Shown here one piece after another: positions 24,191 through 31,998 of a DNA stretch of 64,000 nt; the first letter of the stretch is position 1, and each line of letters opens with the position of its first letter. Source of the stretch: Streptomyces sp. 378 (GTDB lineage Bacteria; Actinomycetota; Actinomycetes; Streptomycetales; Streptomycetaceae); NCBI RefSeq assembly GCF_030124145.1, contig NZ_JASKMS010000003.1, positions 310,001 to 374,000 on the forward strand, written 5' to 3'. The notes under the pieces are model-generated. The model was not told the DNA's origin. It was given only the letters and a program-made list of their open reading frames with translations, and ran no database searches. The position numbers and the translations under genes were made by a program.

Positions 24191-24655
24191 ATGATCGACC
24201 ACCTGGACGGGGCAGTGATACCGACTGGTTTCGACGTGCCCGTTGAACCGCTGTGGCGAGCGGCGCACTACACCGGCGAGCAGGGCTGTATCGCCGAGGC
24301 GCGGTCCTTCGCGGCGCTCTTCCTCGAACAGCTCAGGACCGAGTGGTGCGCGCACATCGACGAGCGTGTCGACGGCGCCGTACTGCTGGTGGTGAGCGAG
24401 CTGGTCACCAACGCCGACCGGCACAGCAACGGGCCCTACATCCTGGAGCTCGTCGGCACCGACACCACGGTGACGGTGTCGGTCTACGACAGCAGCTCCG
24501 CACTGCCCCGCGTCTTCCCCCGCGACCCGAAGCGCATCGGCCGGCACGGCCTGGAGATCGTCCACGCGCTCGCGGAGCAGGTCAGCGTGGAACGGGTGCC
24601 GGTGGGCAAGCGTGTGCGTGCTGTGCTGCCCCTCGCCGAGGAAACCAACGCCTGA
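24191..24655 (+). CDS. Anti-sigma factor-type ATP-binding protein (HATPase_c)
   Basis: A 154-residue GHKL ATPase of the RsbW/SpoIIAB group. The N-box is in VVSELVTNADRHSNG (Glu and Asn present). The G1 box is weak (VSVYDSSSALPR) and the G2-type segment is IGRHGLEIVHALAEQ. Such Streptomyces proteins bind sigma factors of the SigB/F family or their antagonists. It converges on the sigma gene at 24784 across a strong terminator, so pairing with that sigma factor is likely but not shown. Start at the ATG at 24191, after AGAGA. Confidence 0.8.
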   Translation: MIDHLDGAVIPTGFDVPVEPLWRAAHYTGEQGCIAEARSFAALFLEQLRTEWCAHIDERVDGAVLLVVSELVTNADRHSNGPYILELVGTDTTVTVSVYDSSSALPRVFPRDPKRIGRHGLEIVHALAEQVSVERVPVGKRVRAVLPLAEETNA

Positions 24656-24725
24656 CCGCCCGGGTGAACACCTCACCCGGGCGGCTCATGTCGTCGCGGT
24701 CTCTTCTGGTCTGGTGGCCCATGTG

Positions 24726-24765
24726 CGGGTGCCGTCCCCCACTCCCGTGTGGGGGACGGCACCCG
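24726..24765. terminator. Strong bidirectional hairpin terminator
   Basis: A perfect 17-base inverted repeat (arms 24726-24742 and 24749-24765, beginning CGGGTGCCGTCCCCCAC) with a six-base loop. It lies between the converging anti-sigma-type ATPase and sigma factor genes. Confidence 0.85.
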
Positions 24766-24783
24766 TTGGTGCGCCGTTCCGGC

Positions 24784-25671
24784 TCAGGCGCAGCCCAGCT
24801 CGCCCAGCATGCCCTCGCGCAGCCGCGTGATGATCCGCTTGATCAGCCGGGAGACGTGCATCTGCGAGCAGCCGAGCCGCTCACCGATCTCCGCCTGGGT
24901 GGCCTCCTCCACGAACCGCATGTGGATGATCTGCCGGTCGCGCTCGCTGAGCTCGGCCATGAGCGGGGCGAGCGAGTGGAAGTCCTCGACGAGCCGCAGC
25001 CCGTCCTCCTCCACTCCGATGAAGTCGGCCAGGACCGCCTCGCCACCCTCCGGGCCGTCGCCGGTGAGCGCGGCGTCCAGCGACGACGAGTTGTACCCGT
25101 TCGCCGCGATCTGCCCCTCCACCACCTGGCGCTCGGAGATGTTCATCAGTGTCGCCAGCTCGGCGACCGTCGGCTCGCGGTCCAGCCGACTGGCCAGCTC
25201 CTCGCGGGCCTTGGCCAGCTCCACGCGCAGCTCCTGCAGCCGCCGGGGCACGTGCACCGCCCACGTCGTGTCCCGGAAGAAGCGCTTGATCTCCCCGACG
25301 ATGTACGGCAGCGCGAAGGACGTGAACTCCACCTCACGCGAGAGCTCGAACCGGTCGATGGCCTTGATCAGGCCGATCATGCCGGTCTGGACGATGTCCT
25401 CCATGTCGTCGCCGCGGCCGCGGAACCGTCCGGCCGCGAAACGCACGAGCGACATGTTCATCTCGATCAGGGTGTTGCGCGCGTACTGGTATTCGTGCGT
25501 GCCCTCTTCGAGTTCCGTCAGGCGCTGGAAGAACTGGCGGGACAATTCCCTCGCGTCCCGCGGTGCCACGGACCGCGGGTCCACGACGCCCGGCAGTGCT
25601 CCGTCACCCGCGCCGGCTTCGGTGTTCTCTTCGACGACCTGCGCCTTCGACCGGATCACGGCGGTCTCCAT
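24784..25671 (-). CDS. sigL: RNA polymerase sigma factor of the SigB/SigF family
   Basis: A 295-residue sigma-70 group 3 factor. Region 2 (about 60-130) has YARNTLIEMNMSLVRFAAGR, then DIVQTGMIGLIKAIDRFE and FTSFALPYIVGEIKRFFRD. Region 3 is near LDREPTVAELATLMNISERQV. Region 4 ends with the helix-turn-helix TQAEIGERLGCSQMHVSRLIKRI. An N-terminal extension of about 45 residues precedes region 2. Paralogues of this family control stress and differentiation in Streptomyces. The symbol sigL rests on the recalled position of sigL next to popR-clpP3/4; the family call is firm. Start at the ATG after GGAGAGG. It is divergent from popR. Confidence 0.9.
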   Translation of the reverse strand: METAVIRSKAQVVEENTEAGAGDGALPGVVDPRSVAPRDARELSRQFFQRLTELEEGTHEYQYARNTLIEMNMSLVRFAAGRFRGRGDDMEDIVQTGMIGLIKAIDRFELSREVEFTSFALPYIVGEIKRFFRDTTWAVHVPRRLQELRVELAKAREELASRLDREPTVAELATLMNISERQVVEGQIAANGYNSSSLDAALTGDGPEGGEAVLADFIGVEEDGLRLVEDFHSLAPLMAELSERDRQIIHMRFVEEATQAEIGERLGCSQMHVSRLIKRIITRLREGMLGELGCA

Positions 25672-25877
25672 TACCTCTCCCACGAGTCACGGCGGACATC
25701 TGCATAGGTACTCCCGAGTTGCGGGTACCCGGGTCGACCCGCACCATGCCCTCCGATTTTCTCACGGGGCGAAATCAGAGGGAATCAACCCCTACGTCCT
25801 GTCCGTGGTGCGGTGATTCCACCCAGGGCGGAACGCCGGGCCCTTCCGCCGACGGCCGGGATTCCTAGGCTGGAGCA

Positions 25878-26291
25878 GTGAGTAACCACCGGCCGAACGA
25901 AGCCCGAGTCATCCCGCTGCGCCCACCCGGTGCGCGCCCCGCCGGCGCGGTGCCGCGCCAGGCACCGTCGGCCCTCGCCGCCAAGGAGCCGCTGTGGCGG
26001 GACCTGGTGGGTGACGTCCTGCGCCGTGAGCGCCTCGCGCAGGAGCGCACCCTGAAGGACGTCGCCGACCAGGCACGGATCTCCATGCCCTACCTCTCCG
26101 AGGTGGAGCGCGGCCGCAAGGAGGCCTCCTCGGAGGTCCTCGCGGCCGCCGCCCACGCCCTCGGACTGAACCTCGGCGACCTGCTGACGAGGGCGCAGGG
26201 CGAGCTGACCCGCGTCACGTCACGCCACGCCGGCGGCAGCCGCCGCGGGGTGTCCACCTCGTCGCACGACGGGATGTGCCTCGCCGCCTGA
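25878..26291 (+). CDS. popR: PopR-like HTH activator of clpP3-clpP4
   Basis: A 137-residue regulator with a disordered N-terminus and a Cro/XRE helix-turn-helix at about 45-105 (LRRERLAQERTLKDVADQAR, then PYLSEVERGRKEASSEVLAA). It ends in LAA. In S. lividans PopR activates clpP3 clpP4 when ClpP1P2 is absent and is itself degraded by ClpP through its C-terminal two alanines, which are present here. It converges on the clpP pair, 23 bases away, and a matching palindrome lies before clpP3. ClgR, the clpP1P2 activator, has the same fold but would not be expected at this locus. Feedback is predicted: low ClpP activity stabilises PopR and raises clpP3P4. Confidence 0.88.
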   Translation: MSNHRPNEARVIPLRPPGARPAGAVPRQAPSALAAKEPLWRDLVGDVLRRERLAQERTLKDVADQARISMPYLSEVERGRKEASSEVLAAAAHALGLNLGDLLTRAQGELTRVTSRHAGGSRRGVSTSSHDGMCLAA

Positions 26292-26314
26292 GGCGCACCC
26301 GCCCGGCCGGTGCC

Positions 26315-26917
26315 TCAGACCCTCACGAGGCGCCGGCTGAGCACCTCGTCGGCCAGCCCGTAGCCCACCGCCTCCTGCGCGGTGAACACCTTGTCGCGGT
26401 CCATGTCGGCCCGCAGGGCCGTCACGTCGTGGTGGGTGTGCCGCGCCAGCACCTCCTCCACCTGGGAGCGGATCCGCACCATCTCCTTGGCGTGGAGCGC
26501 CAGGTCGGACACCATGCCGCGCTGCCCTCCGGCGGCCGGCTGGCCGAGCAGGACCCGTGAGTGCTCCAGTACGAACCGCCGCCCCGGGTCCCCGCCGGCC
26601 AGCAGCACGGCCGCCGTGGAGGCCGCCTGCCCGACGCAGAACGTGGAGATCGGCGCCTGCACGAACGTCATGGTGTCGTAGATGGCCATGAGCGAGGTGA
26701 ACGAGCCACCCGGTGAGTTGATGTAGATCGCGATCTCGCTCTCCGGGGAGGACGACTCCAGGTGGAGGAGCTGGGCGATGACCACGTTGGCGACGCCGTC
26801 GTCGATCTCGGTGCCGAGGAAGATGATCCGCTCGGACAGCAGCCGGCTGAAGACGTCGTAGGACCGCTCGCCCTGCGGGGTGCGCTCGACGACGTTCGGA
26901 ATCGTGTACGAACCCAT
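26315..26917 (-). CDS. clpP4: ClpP4-type protease subunit lacking the catalytic histidine
   Basis: A 200-residue ClpP fold. The nucleophile Ser100 is in VGQAASTA (the usual Met after Ser is Thr), and the triad Asp175 is kept in DMDRDKVF. The segment that is normally MIHQP reads LLGQPAAG, so the catalytic His is replaced by Gly125. The handle helix and Gly-rich substrate-binding strand (INSPGG) are intact. By analogy with cyanobacterial and plant ClpR, it would assemble but not cut peptides, acting with the intact ClpP3 in mixed rings. The ATG overlaps the clpP3 stop (TGATG), so the subunits are co-translated. It converges on popR. Confidence 0.9.
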   Translation of the reverse strand: MGSYTIPNVVERTPQGERSYDVFSRLLSERIIFLGTEIDDGVANVVIAQLLHLESSSPESEIAIYINSPGGSFTSLMAIYDTMTFVQAPISTFCVGQAASTAAVLLAGGDPGRRFVLEHSRVLLGQPAAGGQRGMVSDLALHAKEMVRIRSQVEEVLARHTHHDVTALRADMDRDKVFTAQEAVGYGLADEVLSRRLVRV

Positions 26918-27558
26918 CACTGGAGCCCCATCCTGCGCCGGGTGGCCGCCGGGCGGACGTCCGCGAGGGACTCCACGACCCGGTCCACCATGCCGTACTC
27001 CCTGGCCTCCTCGGCCGTGAACCAGCGGTCCCGGTCACCGTCGAGGGAGATGGTCTCCGGGCTCTGGCCGGTGTGCTCCGCCGTGATCCGCTCGATGGTC
27101 CGCTTGGTGAACTCCAGGTTCTCCGCCTGGATCTCGATGTCCGCTGTCGTGCCGCCGATGCCCGCCGAGGGCTGGTGCATCATGATCCGCGCGTTCGGCA
27201 GGGCGTAGCGCTTGCCCGGCGCGCCGACACTCAGCAGGAACTGCCCCATGCTGGCCGCGAAACCCATGGCCAGAGTGGAGACGTCGTTCGGGATGAGCCG
27301 CATCGTGTCGTAGATGGCGAGGCCGGCGTGCACCGCCCCGCCCGGGCTGTTGATGTACAGGCTGATGTCGGTGTGCGCGTCCTCCGCGGACAGGATGAGC
27401 AACTGGGAGCAGACCCGGTTCGCGGAGACCTCGTCGACCTGGGTGCCCAGCAGCACAATGCGCTGCGCGAGCAGTTGGGCGGCCAGATGGTCGTCGAAGC
27501 GGGTCGGAGGGGTGTCGCCCTCCTCCGCCCTGGGAGCGAGCGTCGTGAGTGGAGTCAT
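26917..27558 (-). CDS. clpP3: ClpP3-type ATP-dependent protease subunit
   Basis: A 213-residue serine protease subunit with a complete triad: Ser103 in GFAASMG, His128 in IMMHQPSAG and Asp177 in GDRDRW. The first 20 residues are a variable, probably processed N-terminus. It forms the proteolytic chamber used by ClpX/ClpC-type unfoldases. Start at the ATG after GAGGAG. It is first gene of the clpP3-clpP4 operon, with a PopR-type palindrome about 100 bases upstream. In Streptomyces this pair is normally silent and takes over when ClpP1P2 fails. Confidence 0.93.
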   Translation of the reverse strand: MTPLTTLAPRAEEGDTPPTRFDDHLAAQLLAQRIVLLGTQVDEVSANRVCSQLLILSAEDAHTDISLYINSPGGAVHAGLAIYDTMRLIPNDVSTLAMGFAASMGQFLLSVGAPGKRYALPNARIMMHQPSAGIGGTTADIEIQAENLEFTKRTIERITAEHTGQSPETISLDGDRDRWFTAEEAREYGMVDRVVESLADVRPAATRRRMGLQ

Positions 27559-27653
27559 CGGTTCTCCTCGTCGTGGCGACAAGCGCCGTGGACGTGTCGG
27601 GGATGTGCCGTCGACTCCACTCTTGACCTCGGGCGATGCCCGCGAACGGTTTC

Positions 27654-27668
27654 TCTGCCCTCGGCAGA
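27654..27668 (-). promoter_or_regulatory. PopR-type operator upstream of clpP3
   Basis: Perfect palindrome TCTGCC-CTC-GGCAGA about 95-110 bases before the clpP3 ATG. As I recall it, the published PopR site is TTCTGCC-N3-GGCAGAA; this copy has the same core and spacing, differing only at the outermost bases. Its location between the clpP operon and the epoxide-hydrolase fragment fits control of the clpP promoter. Confidence 0.7.
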
Positions 27669-27692
27669 TCCGCTACCGGCGGAGCCCGAGGC

Positions 27693-27791
27693 TCAGCCCT
27701 TCTCGCGCAACCGGCGGAAGAACGCCCGCACATCACCGACCAGCAGGTCCGGCTCCTCCCTCGCCGCGACGTGCGCGCCGCGGTCGACCAT
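27693..27791 (-). pseudogene. C-terminal remnant of an epoxide-hydrolase-like alpha/beta hydrolase
   Basis: About 32 codons ending in a stop read RGAHVAAREEPDLLVGDVRA and FFRRL. This is the terminal segment of alpha/beta hydrolases of the epoxide hydrolase type, in which the His of (G)GHFAA is catalytic. Nothing upstream continues the protein: DNA beyond 27800 is AT-richer and then belongs to the next gene's leader. The remainder appears to have been deleted. Confidence 0.6.
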
Positions 27792-27903
27792 GCCAGTTCT
27801 GAACGGTGTAACGGCCATCTGGATTTTTCCGCCCCCGAGCGATGAGTTCCGGGGCGGGGCCCGGTCGACCGTGGTGACAGCGTTCCGGCGTGCGGGAGGA
27901 CTC

Positions 27904-28386
27904 ATGACCACCGACGGTTTCACCACGTGTCTCTGGTTCGACGGCCAGGCCGAGGAGGCCGCCCATCACTACGTCTCGATCTTCGACAACTCCGGCATCG
28001 GCAAGATCGCGCGCTACCCCGAGGGAGCGCCCCAGGCCGCAGGCAGCGTGATGACCGTGGAGTTCACGGCCAACGGGCACACGTTCCTCGCGCTCAACGG
28101 CGGCCCCCGGTTCAGATTCACCGAGGCCACCTCCTTCATGATCCACTGCGCCGACCAGGAGGAGATCGACCACTACTGGACCAGGCTCACCGAGAACGGT
28201 GGCGAGCCCGGCCCCTGCGGCTGGCTCAAGGACAGGTTCGGCCTGTCCTGGCAGGTCGTCCCGGACCGGCTCGACGAGATGATCACCGACCCGGATCCGG
28301 CGAGAGCTGCCCGGGTGACCCGGGCGTTCATGGCGATGGGCAAGTTCGACATCGCCGCCCTGGAGAAGGCGTACGCGGGCGAGTGA
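27904..28386 (+). CDS. PhnB-like VOC family protein
   Basis: A 160-residue protein of the 3-demethylubiquinone-methyltransferase-like/PhnB VOC family. It shows TTCLWFDGQAEEAAHHYVSI, VEFTANGHTFLALNGGP and FGLSWQVVPDRLDEM. Despite the old family name these are not methyltransferases; most have no known activity. GGGAGG precedes the ATG. It is a single gene, convergent with the phosphotransferase at 28438 across a hairpin. Confidence 0.85.
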   Translation: MTTDGFTTCLWFDGQAEEAAHHYVSIFDNSGIGKIARYPEGAPQAAGSVMTVEFTANGHTFLALNGGPRFRFTEATSFMIHCADQEEIDHYWTRLTENGGEPGPCGWLKDRFGLSWQVVPDRLDEMITDPDPARAARVTRAFMAMGKFDIAALEKAYAGE

Positions 28387-28400
28387 GGTGCCGAAGCCAG

Positions 28401-28437
28401 GGGCGGGGCCGGGCCCTGCGGGTATGCCGCCCCGCCC
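28401..28437. terminator. Hairpin terminator between convergent genes
   Basis: GGGCGGGGC (28401-28409) pairs perfectly with GCCCCGCCC (28429-28437) around a 19-base loop. It fills the gap between the VOC stop and the phosphotransferase stop. Confidence 0.6.
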
Positions 28438-29328
28438 TCACCGCGTCTCGGCCAGGATCTCCCGGATGACGTACCGGGAGTTCTCCGCGACCGGCGGGTT
28501 CGTCTCCCAGTAGTACGGCAGCGCGATGACGGCGATCGACAGGGCCCAGCCCCGGGCCCGTGCCCATTCGGCCTCACCGGCGCCCACGGCCGCGCGGAAC
28601 GCACCGCGGGCCGCGCCGGGCAGCAGGCACCAGGCGCCGATGAGGTCGACGGCGGGATCACCGACCCCCACCGTGCCGAAGTCGATCACCGCGCTCAGCC
28701 GTCCGCCCCTGACCAGGAGGTTCCCGGCCATCAGGTCGCCGTGCGCCCAGACGGGCGGCCCGGTGTGCTCCGGAGCCCGCAGGGCGTCCTCCCACACGTC
28801 GGTCACCGCGGCCGTGTCGACCCGTCCCGTGAGCCGGGCGAGCGCGTCACGCAGGAAGGGGTCCCGGGTCGCCAACGGCACTCCCCGGTAGCCCACGGGG
28901 CCCTCGGACGCGTCGATACGGCGCAGGGCCGTGACGTACGCCGCCAGGTCCTCGGCGAGCAGTTCGGGCTCCTCGAGCCGGCCGGGCACCGGGTTGCGGC
29001 CCTCCAGCCAGGCGTAGACCGACCAGGGCCAGGGGAAGCCGTCGCCGGGTTCGCCCCGGCCGAGGGGCTCGGGCGAGGCGGCGGGCAGTCCCGGGCCGAG
29101 CCGGGGCAGCCAGCGCAGTTCGTGGGTGATCGCCTCCACGGCGCGCGGGTGCCGGGGGAGACGGACGACCTTGTCCGCGCCGAGGCGGAACATGGCGTTC
29201 TCCGTCCCGGACGACTCCAGCCGCCGCAGCGGCAGCCCGGCCCACGGCGGGAACTGTCCGGCGATCAGCCGGCCGACGAGCGTCACGTCGATGTCCAACT
29301 CGTCCTCATGCATGCGCCCCGTGCTCAT
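28438..29328 (-). CDS. Aminoglycoside phosphotransferase (APH)-family kinase
   Basis: A 296-residue small-molecule kinase fold. It shows the N-lobe TENAMFRLGADKVVRLPRH with the ATP-binding Lys, WSVYAWLEGRNP, the catalytic loop WAHGDLMAGNLLV (His-Gly-Asp ... Asn), and IDFGTVGVGDPAVDL with the metal-binding Asp. Family members phosphorylate aminoglycosides, macrolides or plain metabolites; nothing here points to resistance, and the VYAWLEGRNP subtype is common in streptomycete genomes without a known drug. Start taken at the ATG at 29328; ATGs at 29337 and 29313 are possible. It lies 17 bases after the SGNH gene's stop and is probably co-transcribed with it. Confidence 0.82.
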   Translation of the reverse strand: MSTGRMHEDELDIDVTLVGRLIAGQFPPWAGLPLRRLESSGTENAMFRLGADKVVRLPRHPRAVEAITHELRWLPRLGPGLPAASPEPLGRGEPGDGFPWPWSVYAWLEGRNPVPGRLEEPELLAEDLAAYVTALRRIDASEGPVGYRGVPLATRDPFLRDALARLTGRVDTAAVTDVWEDALRAPEHTGPPVWAHGDLMAGNLLVRGGRLSAVIDFGTVGVGDPAVDLIGAWCLLPGAARGAFRAAVGAGEAEWARARGWALSIAVIALPYYWETNPPVAENSRYVIREILAETR

Positions 29329-29345
29329 GACGCCCATTCGAGCCG

Positions 29346-30254
29346 TCAACCCGCCACCTGTCGAACGGTTTTGGTGACCTCCCGGGCGATGCGCAGGATG
29401 CCGGGGGAACGGACCGGACAGGGCTTCGGCGTGGACGTGGTGGGGGCCAGGCAGAAGTGCAGGTAGTCGTCGTCGCGGTGCAGTGCCGTGCGGTCGCGGC
29501 CGGGCTGGGTGCACAAGCCGGGGTGATCACGCTCGTAGGGCGTGCACGGCAGGTACCGCATCCAGGTGTAGCGGTCCGTGGCCGGGCTCACCGCCTTCCC
29601 GGCGTCCGCCACGAGGTCGCCGGAGGCGGCGGCCCGCTTCTCGTAGAGCGCGTTGACGCGCCGGACCCGCTCGGGCGTGATCGGGTCCGGCCCCTGGGAC
29701 ACCCAGACGATCCGCGGGCGCTTGCCACCCCCGGCCGCGGCGATCTGTTCGGTGAGCCTGCGCGCGTCGGCGTCGTAGCGGCTGAAGTAGCGGGCCGGGG
29801 TCTTGTCGTAGGTGATGCCGTCCATGCACGGCGTGTAGCCCCAGGAGTTCCCCCAGAACTGCAGGACCACGACGTCGGGCCGCAGCCCGCGCACCAGCGC
29901 GGCGGCCTTGTCGGCGGCCGGTACCAGGGACCGCTCGGCCGTGCCCTCCAGGTAGTCGCACAGGGTCGTCCCGGAGTACGGGGCGGCCGTGTACCGCGCC
30001 TTCAGGTCCCGGCGTAACTCCTGCCCGAGGACCTTCTGGCTCTCCATCGCCAGGGAATCCCCGAGGTAGAGCACCGTGGGCGCCCGCTTGCGTTCGGGGC
30101 CGGGGGAGGCGGCGGAGGCGGGGGCGCGCTGATGGGTGGGGGCCGACGCACCGGGTGCGGTCGGCGCCGGCTCCTCGGGGGCGGACGCGGGATCGCCGCA
30201 CCCGCCGAGGAGCACTCCGGTCAGCAGAACTCCCACGACCCACGGCTTGCGCAT
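29346..30254 (-). CDS. SGNH-hydrolase-like lipoprotein
   Basis: A 302-residue exported protein. A signal peptide ends in a lipobox LLGGC, so it should be lipidated and held outside the membrane. An Ala/Pro-rich linker of about 40 residues follows, then an SGNH-type domain: block I VLYLGDSLAMES, VVLQFWGNSWG (Asn of block III) and a late DDDYLHFC region that could give the Asp/His pair. The family includes esterases and O-acetyl hydrolases of cell-wall or secreted polymers. Four or more cysteines in the mature part suggest disulfides. Start at the ATG at 30254 behind GGGAG. It is first of a likely two-gene unit with the APH-type kinase. Confidence 0.75.
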   Translation of the reverse strand: MRKPWVVGVLLTGVLLGGCGDPASAPEEPAPTAPGASAPTHQRAPASAASPGPERKRAPTVLYLGDSLAMESQKVLGQELRRDLKARYTAAPYSGTTLCDYLEGTAERSLVPAADKAAALVRGLRPDVVVLQFWGNSWGYTPCMDGITYDKTPARYFSRYDADARRLTEQIAAAGGGKRPRIVWVSQGPDPITPERVRRVNALYEKRAAASGDLVADAGKAVSPATDRYTWMRYLPCTPYERDHPGLCTQPGRDRTALHRDDDYLHFCLAPTTSTPKPCPVRSPGILRIAREVTKTVRQVAG

Positions 30255-30448
30255 ACGGCGACTCCCGCCCCGGCCAGCGAAACGGCACTCAGGCAAGCAC
30301 AGTCGGGCCCCGGGGGGAAGACGTACACCGGTCGCGATGGCCGGGACCGGTCGGGGGACGGCGCGCACCCGCTCGCCGCGCGGGCCGGGCCCCGGGTGAC
30401 TAGCGTGAGGAAGCGGACGATTCCACTCATGCGGAGAGGGCCGTGACC

Positions 30449-31246
30449 ATGGCCGTGCAACCTGAGGGAACCCCCTGCTGGGCCGACGCGATGTTCGGCG
30501 ACCTCGAAGGGGCCAAGAGCTTCTACGGAGACGTGCTGGGCTGGACCTTCGCCGAGGCGTCGGCGGACTTCGGCAACTACACGGAGGCCTATGCGAACGG
30601 CAAGGCGGTCGCCGCCGTCGTCCCGCCCATGCCCGGACAGGAAGGCCTGTCGCAGTGGTGCCTCTACTTCGCGTCGCAGGACGCCGCCGCCACCGCCGCC
30701 CGGATCGGTGAGCACGGCGGCGAGGTGCTGATGGAGCCGATGCGGGTCGCCGACTTCGGCACCATGTGCCTGGCCCGCGATCCCGGTGGTGTCGTCTTCG
30801 GCATCTGGCAGGCGGGCACCCACGAGGGCTTCCAGGCGATGGGCGAACCCGGCGCCTACACGTGGGCGGAGGTCTTCACCCGCGAGCCGGAGAAGTCCGA
30901 CGCGTTCTTCCCCGCCCTCTTCCCCTACCGGCAGCGGGACATGGAGGACGGCGAGACGAACTTCCGGATCTACGACCTGGGCGAACACACCGTGCTGGGC
31001 CGGATGAAGATGACGGAGGAGTTCCCGCCCGAGATGCGGCCGTACATCAACGTCTACTTCGGCGTCGAGGACTGTGACGAGGCCGTGGCGAAGGCGACCG
31101 GGCTCGGCGGCGTCCTGCGGTTCGGCCCGATGACCACGCCGTTCGGCCGGTTCGCGGCGATCAGCGACCCACAGGGTGCGAACTTCTCGGTGATCGACAC
31201 CTCGACCACCGAGGGAGAGATGCCGAAGCTGACCGACGTGGGGTAG
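30449..31246 (+). CDS. Two-domain VOC family protein
   Basis: A 265-residue protein with two VOC modules: residues about 8-125 (PCWADAMFGDLEGAKSFYGD, then VLMEPMRVADFGTMCLARDP) and about 130-250 (TWAEVFTREPEKSDAFF, FGRFAAISDPQGANFSVID). This is the tandem actinobacterial type often called hydroxylase or bleomycin-resistance-like, without a proven substrate. The ATG at 30449 sits eight bases after GAGAGGG and is preferred over the GTG at 30443. Confidence 0.82.
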   Translation: MAVQPEGTPCWADAMFGDLEGAKSFYGDVLGWTFAEASADFGNYTEAYANGKAVAAVVPPMPGQEGLSQWCLYFASQDAAATAARIGEHGGEVLMEPMRVADFGTMCLARDPGGVVFGIWQAGTHEGFQAMGEPGAYTWAEVFTREPEKSDAFFPALFPYRQRDMEDGETNFRIYDLGEHTVLGRMKMTEEFPPEMRPYINVYFGVEDCDEAVAKATGLGGVLRFGPMTTPFGRFAAISDPQGANFSVIDTSTTEGEMPKLTDVG

Positions 31247-31299
31247 GCGCCCGGACCTCGCGGCCGGACGGTCCCCGCGGCCATGGCATGATCGAGCGC

Positions 31300-31998
31300 A
31301 TGCGTGAACGTGTTGTGGCCGCGTGTGACGGGGCTTCGAAGGGAAATCCCGGGCCCGCGGGCTGGGCCTGGGTCGTCGCCGACGCTTCCGAGACACCGGA
31401 GCGATGGGAGGCGGGGCCGCTCGGCAAGGCCACCAACAACGTCGCCGAACTCACCGCGCTGGAGCGCCTGCTGGCGGCGACCGACCCGGACGTGCCGCTG
31501 GAGATCCGGATGGACTCGCAGTACGCGATGAAGGCCGTCACCACCTGGCTGCCCGGCTGGAAGCGCAACGGCTGGAAGACCGCCGCCGGCAAGCCGGTCG
31601 CCAACCAGGACCTCGTCGTGCGCATCGACGAACTCCTGGAGGGCCGCTCGGTCGAGTTCCGCTATGTCCCCGCCCACCAGGTCGACGGCGACCGGCTCAA
31701 CGACTTCGCCGACCGTGCGGCCAGCCAGGCCGCCGTCGTCCAGGAGCCCGCGGGCAGCGGCCTCGGCTCCCCGGAGCCGCCGCCCGCCCCGGACACCCCG
31801 GCGAAGGCCCCCCGGTCCCGCCCGCGCGGCGGCGCGGCCCGCACCGCCAAGACGGCGGGGAAGGGCTCCGCGCGCACGATCAAGGCGAAGTTCCCCGGCC
31901 GCTGCCAGTGCGGCCGCCCCTACGCGGCCGGCGAGCCCATCGCCAAGAACGACAGCGGCTGGGGCCACCCGGAGTGCCGCGCGGGCGCGACCGTCTGA
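31300..31998 (+). CDS. Ribonuclease HI-like protein with C-terminal Cys/His module
   Basis: A protein of about 232 residues. The RNase H domain (1-135) keeps all acidic residues: Asp in ACDGASKGNPGPAG, Glu in NNVAELTALE, Asp in RMDSQYAMK and the late Asp in HQVDGDRLNDFADRAA. It should degrade RNA in RNA-DNA hybrids. A basic, Ala/Pro-rich linker (about 150-195) leads to a compact C-terminal module, GRCQCGRPYAAGEPI followed by WGHPEC, whose three Cys and one His could bind zinc and contact nucleic acid. The ATG at 31288 is an alternative start. Stand-alone gene, convergent with melC2 and abutting its stop. Confidence 0.85.
   Translation: MRERVVAACDGASKGNPGPAGWAWVVADASETPERWEAGPLGKATNNVAELTALERLLAATDPDVPLEIRMDSQYAMKAVTTWLPGWKRNGWKTAAGKPVANQDLVVRIDELLEGRSVEFRYVPAHQVDGDRLNDFADRAASQAAVVQEPAGSGLGSPEPPPAPDTPAKAPRSRPRGGAARTAKTAGKGSARTIKAKFPGRCQCGRPYAAGEPIAKNDSGWGHPECRAGATV

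Noticed and set aside
28438..29328. Aminoglycoside resistance gene
   Set aside because: The fold is APH-like, but this branch is widespread in streptomycetes without resistance evidence, and no antibiotic cluster is adjacent.
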